Shown here piece by piece: positions 61,943 through 64,000 of a stretch of 64,000 nt of DNA (position 1 is its first letter; every line of letters begins with the position of its first letter). The position numbers were made by a program, and so were the translations under genes. The stretch is from Chaetoderma sp. LZ-2023a. Taxonomy: Eukaryota; Mollusca; Caudofoveata; Chaetodermatida; Chaetodermatidae. The stretch lies in assembly GCA_034401795.1 (NCBI GenBank), contig CM067371.1:84662783-84726782 (forward strand). The letters run 5' to 3'. Below the pieces are notes generated by a model. It had not been told where the DNA came from, made no database searches, and worked only from the letters and a program-made list of their open reading frames with translations.

Positions 61943-64000
61943 GACGGTATCACTAATTAAACCGGTATTAACGAAATACCGGTTTAAGGGGTTAGAATGA
62001 TCGAAAATAATTTGAAATATGAAAATATTCCGTTCTCATTAGCTACAGTACATGTATTTTGCGATTTGACAACTGACGTAAATTGCCACAAAATTAGAAC
62101 GGTAACTACGTATGACTGCTCACTTCGACGCTATCTATCTCAAAATAGTAGTTAAAATAAATAAAATAAACAAAGTCTAGTTCATGTGATGTCGTGAAAA
62201 TAAACTACTAAAATGTTGATTTTCAACACTGTTATTAGGTAACTATTTTCGAAAGCATAGTAAAATCTAACGCGTGTAAGTAGGAACCCTGATGAAAGCG
62301 AGTTTAGACTCCTAGTAGAGTACCGCACATGGTTAGAGTTCGTATAACCAGCTACGGTATGATCCATTCGTATCTCGCGAGATCTCCTTCGATTCGAGAT
62401 CGAGAAAAGTATCGCATATGTATTGAAGTAGCCATTGGCGTAGTGATTTCCACCAGAATATGGTGGTAGAGAGAATTGAAACTTAAAAGGACACGAGTGC
62501 TACTCTCCTCATACCAGACAATATTAATTCACGTAAAACAAGATGATATAAAGCCTATAGTAGTCTGTATGACAAGTAGTTAACAGAAAAATAGTCCCTC
62601 TGAATTCGTCGTAAAATTCAAATCTGTAGCACGTCTGTCACATGCAAAATGAGTTCAAGAATTTGCTGACATTGCATGGATATTGATATCACACAAACCA
62701 CTGGGTGGATCAAGTCCATTTTAATGTTTGTATTTAGCTAGTGATACAGAGGTTAAGATGATACCAAAATCAACACAATCTATAGTGTTCCTTTTACAGT
62801 CCGCTACGGAGATGGACTGGGTCCCGATATGTCTGGTCGCCGAAGTGGAGTCTGTGTAACAGTCTAGTCGTTGTGATGACATAATAAGATGGCTGGTCAA
62901 TACATTAGAGGTCTATTCTCGTAGAAGCCACGCCTCTATTTTTAGATTGAGTATGATCTAGTCTAGTAATTCATATGTTTGTATTCGAGTACTCGGTATT
63001 TAGTCATACTCCTCAATAAACTGTCGTTCAAGGGGGTGAATGTCATTCAGCACATAACTAAAGAGTAGTCATTTCCCGGAAATCGCGCCGCAAGAATTCT
63101 CACAAGAAATATGTTTGACTATTTTTCAAGGTTCATATGTCATATAATAAAGAGATTATGATAATTTGACAACATAAACGCAATGATTCGTGAATCTAAC
63201 TTAAATCTACTTAAATCAACACTCAGTACTTGAAGATATACTTAGACGAAAAAGACCGAGCATTAAAACAAAACGATATGATTCTAACGCCTATCGAGCA
63301 GAAAAGTCACGTGATAAAAAATACTACGAATTTCATTCATAAAATCGATAGTAGTGAATATCCCGGCGGAAGAGTTTGTTAACAACCAATCACATTATGC
63401 CTGCTCGTTTTTGAGAGGCTAAGAGGTGTATTTTACTTGTAACTACTCCGCCAAGGTACGAAGCGACTTAATCGTTTTCATTTCTCGGGCGTTCAAGCAA
63501 TTTGTCTCGTATGTCTCAGTCCGCAATGGATCATTTTATGTTTGTCGAAATCTAAGGGAAAAATGATTTGTTTGGATTGGGAGTTCATTGTATAGCGTCG
63601 TTGTTTTCGCAGCGCGTTTCTTGATTTTTCTTTTGTATCATGTCACATTTGGAATCCTAATTAAACAGTACAAACTCGAATTTTAAAAAGGATTATTTGT
63701 TGCAAAGAAATTTAAATTTTCAAATTATTCAATCTGACATTGAACCCGCAGAGCTTACGTCATGTAAAATTCATTGCTGGCAAATCAAATCATATTTGCC
63801 GAGGGTCGTCCTCAGCCGATTTGTTGGGATTTCACCAACACCCTGGCTTTCCCACAGCTAGTAGTTATAGATGACTATTTTATGTCTCTAGTAGCAAATG
63901 GTTACACTAGATGATAATATTGAACTGCAAGTCAAGAACAAACTAGTTTAGGACAGTCACCAGATTTTGGGCAATTGCGATCTTACGGACGGTTTTTATT
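61943..64000. other. Right flank: no gene recognised
   Basis: The first 60 bases (ACCGGTATTAACGAAATACC, GGTTTAAGGGG) and the left flank of the DIRS element (GGGCTGGGCGGTTTGGCC) look like parts of one GGGCTGGGCGGT-type repeat split by the insertion. Beyond that I saw no ORF with recognisable features, RNA gene or exon of PSMD2. Confidence 0.55.

Overview
The window is intron-rich, AT-rich genomic DNA of an animal. It holds most of one conserved housekeeping gene, the 26S proteasome subunit PSMD2/Rpn1, on the + strand. Fifteen exons between 4176 and 52957 encode about the first 616 residues of a protein of roughly 900. Long introns, GT-AG splice sites, tRNA-derived SINEs, non-LTR retroposon remnants, hAT-type and other inverted-repeat elements and a DIRS-type retrotransposon point to a non-vertebrate metazoan, probably marine (a lophotrochozoan or invertebrate deuterostome is my guess). 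I cannot name the species, and nothing looks prokaryotic or plasmid-like.

Layout. 1-3300: no gene seen, only worn SINE pieces. 3320-6793: two fragments of one LINE family lie head-to-head around PSMD2 exon 1 (4176-4280); the + strand copy is split by a 1.16-kb hAT-type element with an exact 8-bp target duplication. 4281-20182: a 15.9-kb first intron with LINE fragments, a decayed DIRS-type gag (9939-12071), several TIR elements, a SINE and a DIRS-type 3' end (about 19.56-19.92 kb). 20183-52957: exons 2-15, with introns made largely of repeats. These are two hairpin MITE families present in many copies, tandem-unit elements of four kinds, a 1.7-kb minisatellite and paired inverted copies around exons 13-14. 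53-55 kb: intron 15 with a worn tandem element. 55151-61942: a nearly complete DIRS1-like retrotransposon of 6.8 kb. 61943-64000: flanking DNA, no gene seen. PSMD2 exon 16 and later exons are not in the window, so the DIRS element either sits in intron 15 or the gene is cut by it or by the assembly.

How the parts relate. PSMD2 joins cleanly across all 15 exons with matching phases and no stop, so the locus looks active. The DIRS element has a gag-like ORF, an RT/RNase H/methyltransferase-like ORF and a tyrosine recombinase ORF, overlapping in different frames. Its 160-bp inverted terminal repeats appear identical, and its internal complementary region is the reverse complement of the two joined ends, as expected for replication through a circle. 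Three single-base frame breaks in its coding part contrast with the identical termini and need checking as possible assembly errors. The two DIRS gag copies share an invariantly spaced Cys/His motif directly after a 3' splice-site-like AG, suggesting that ORF1 is completed by splicing.
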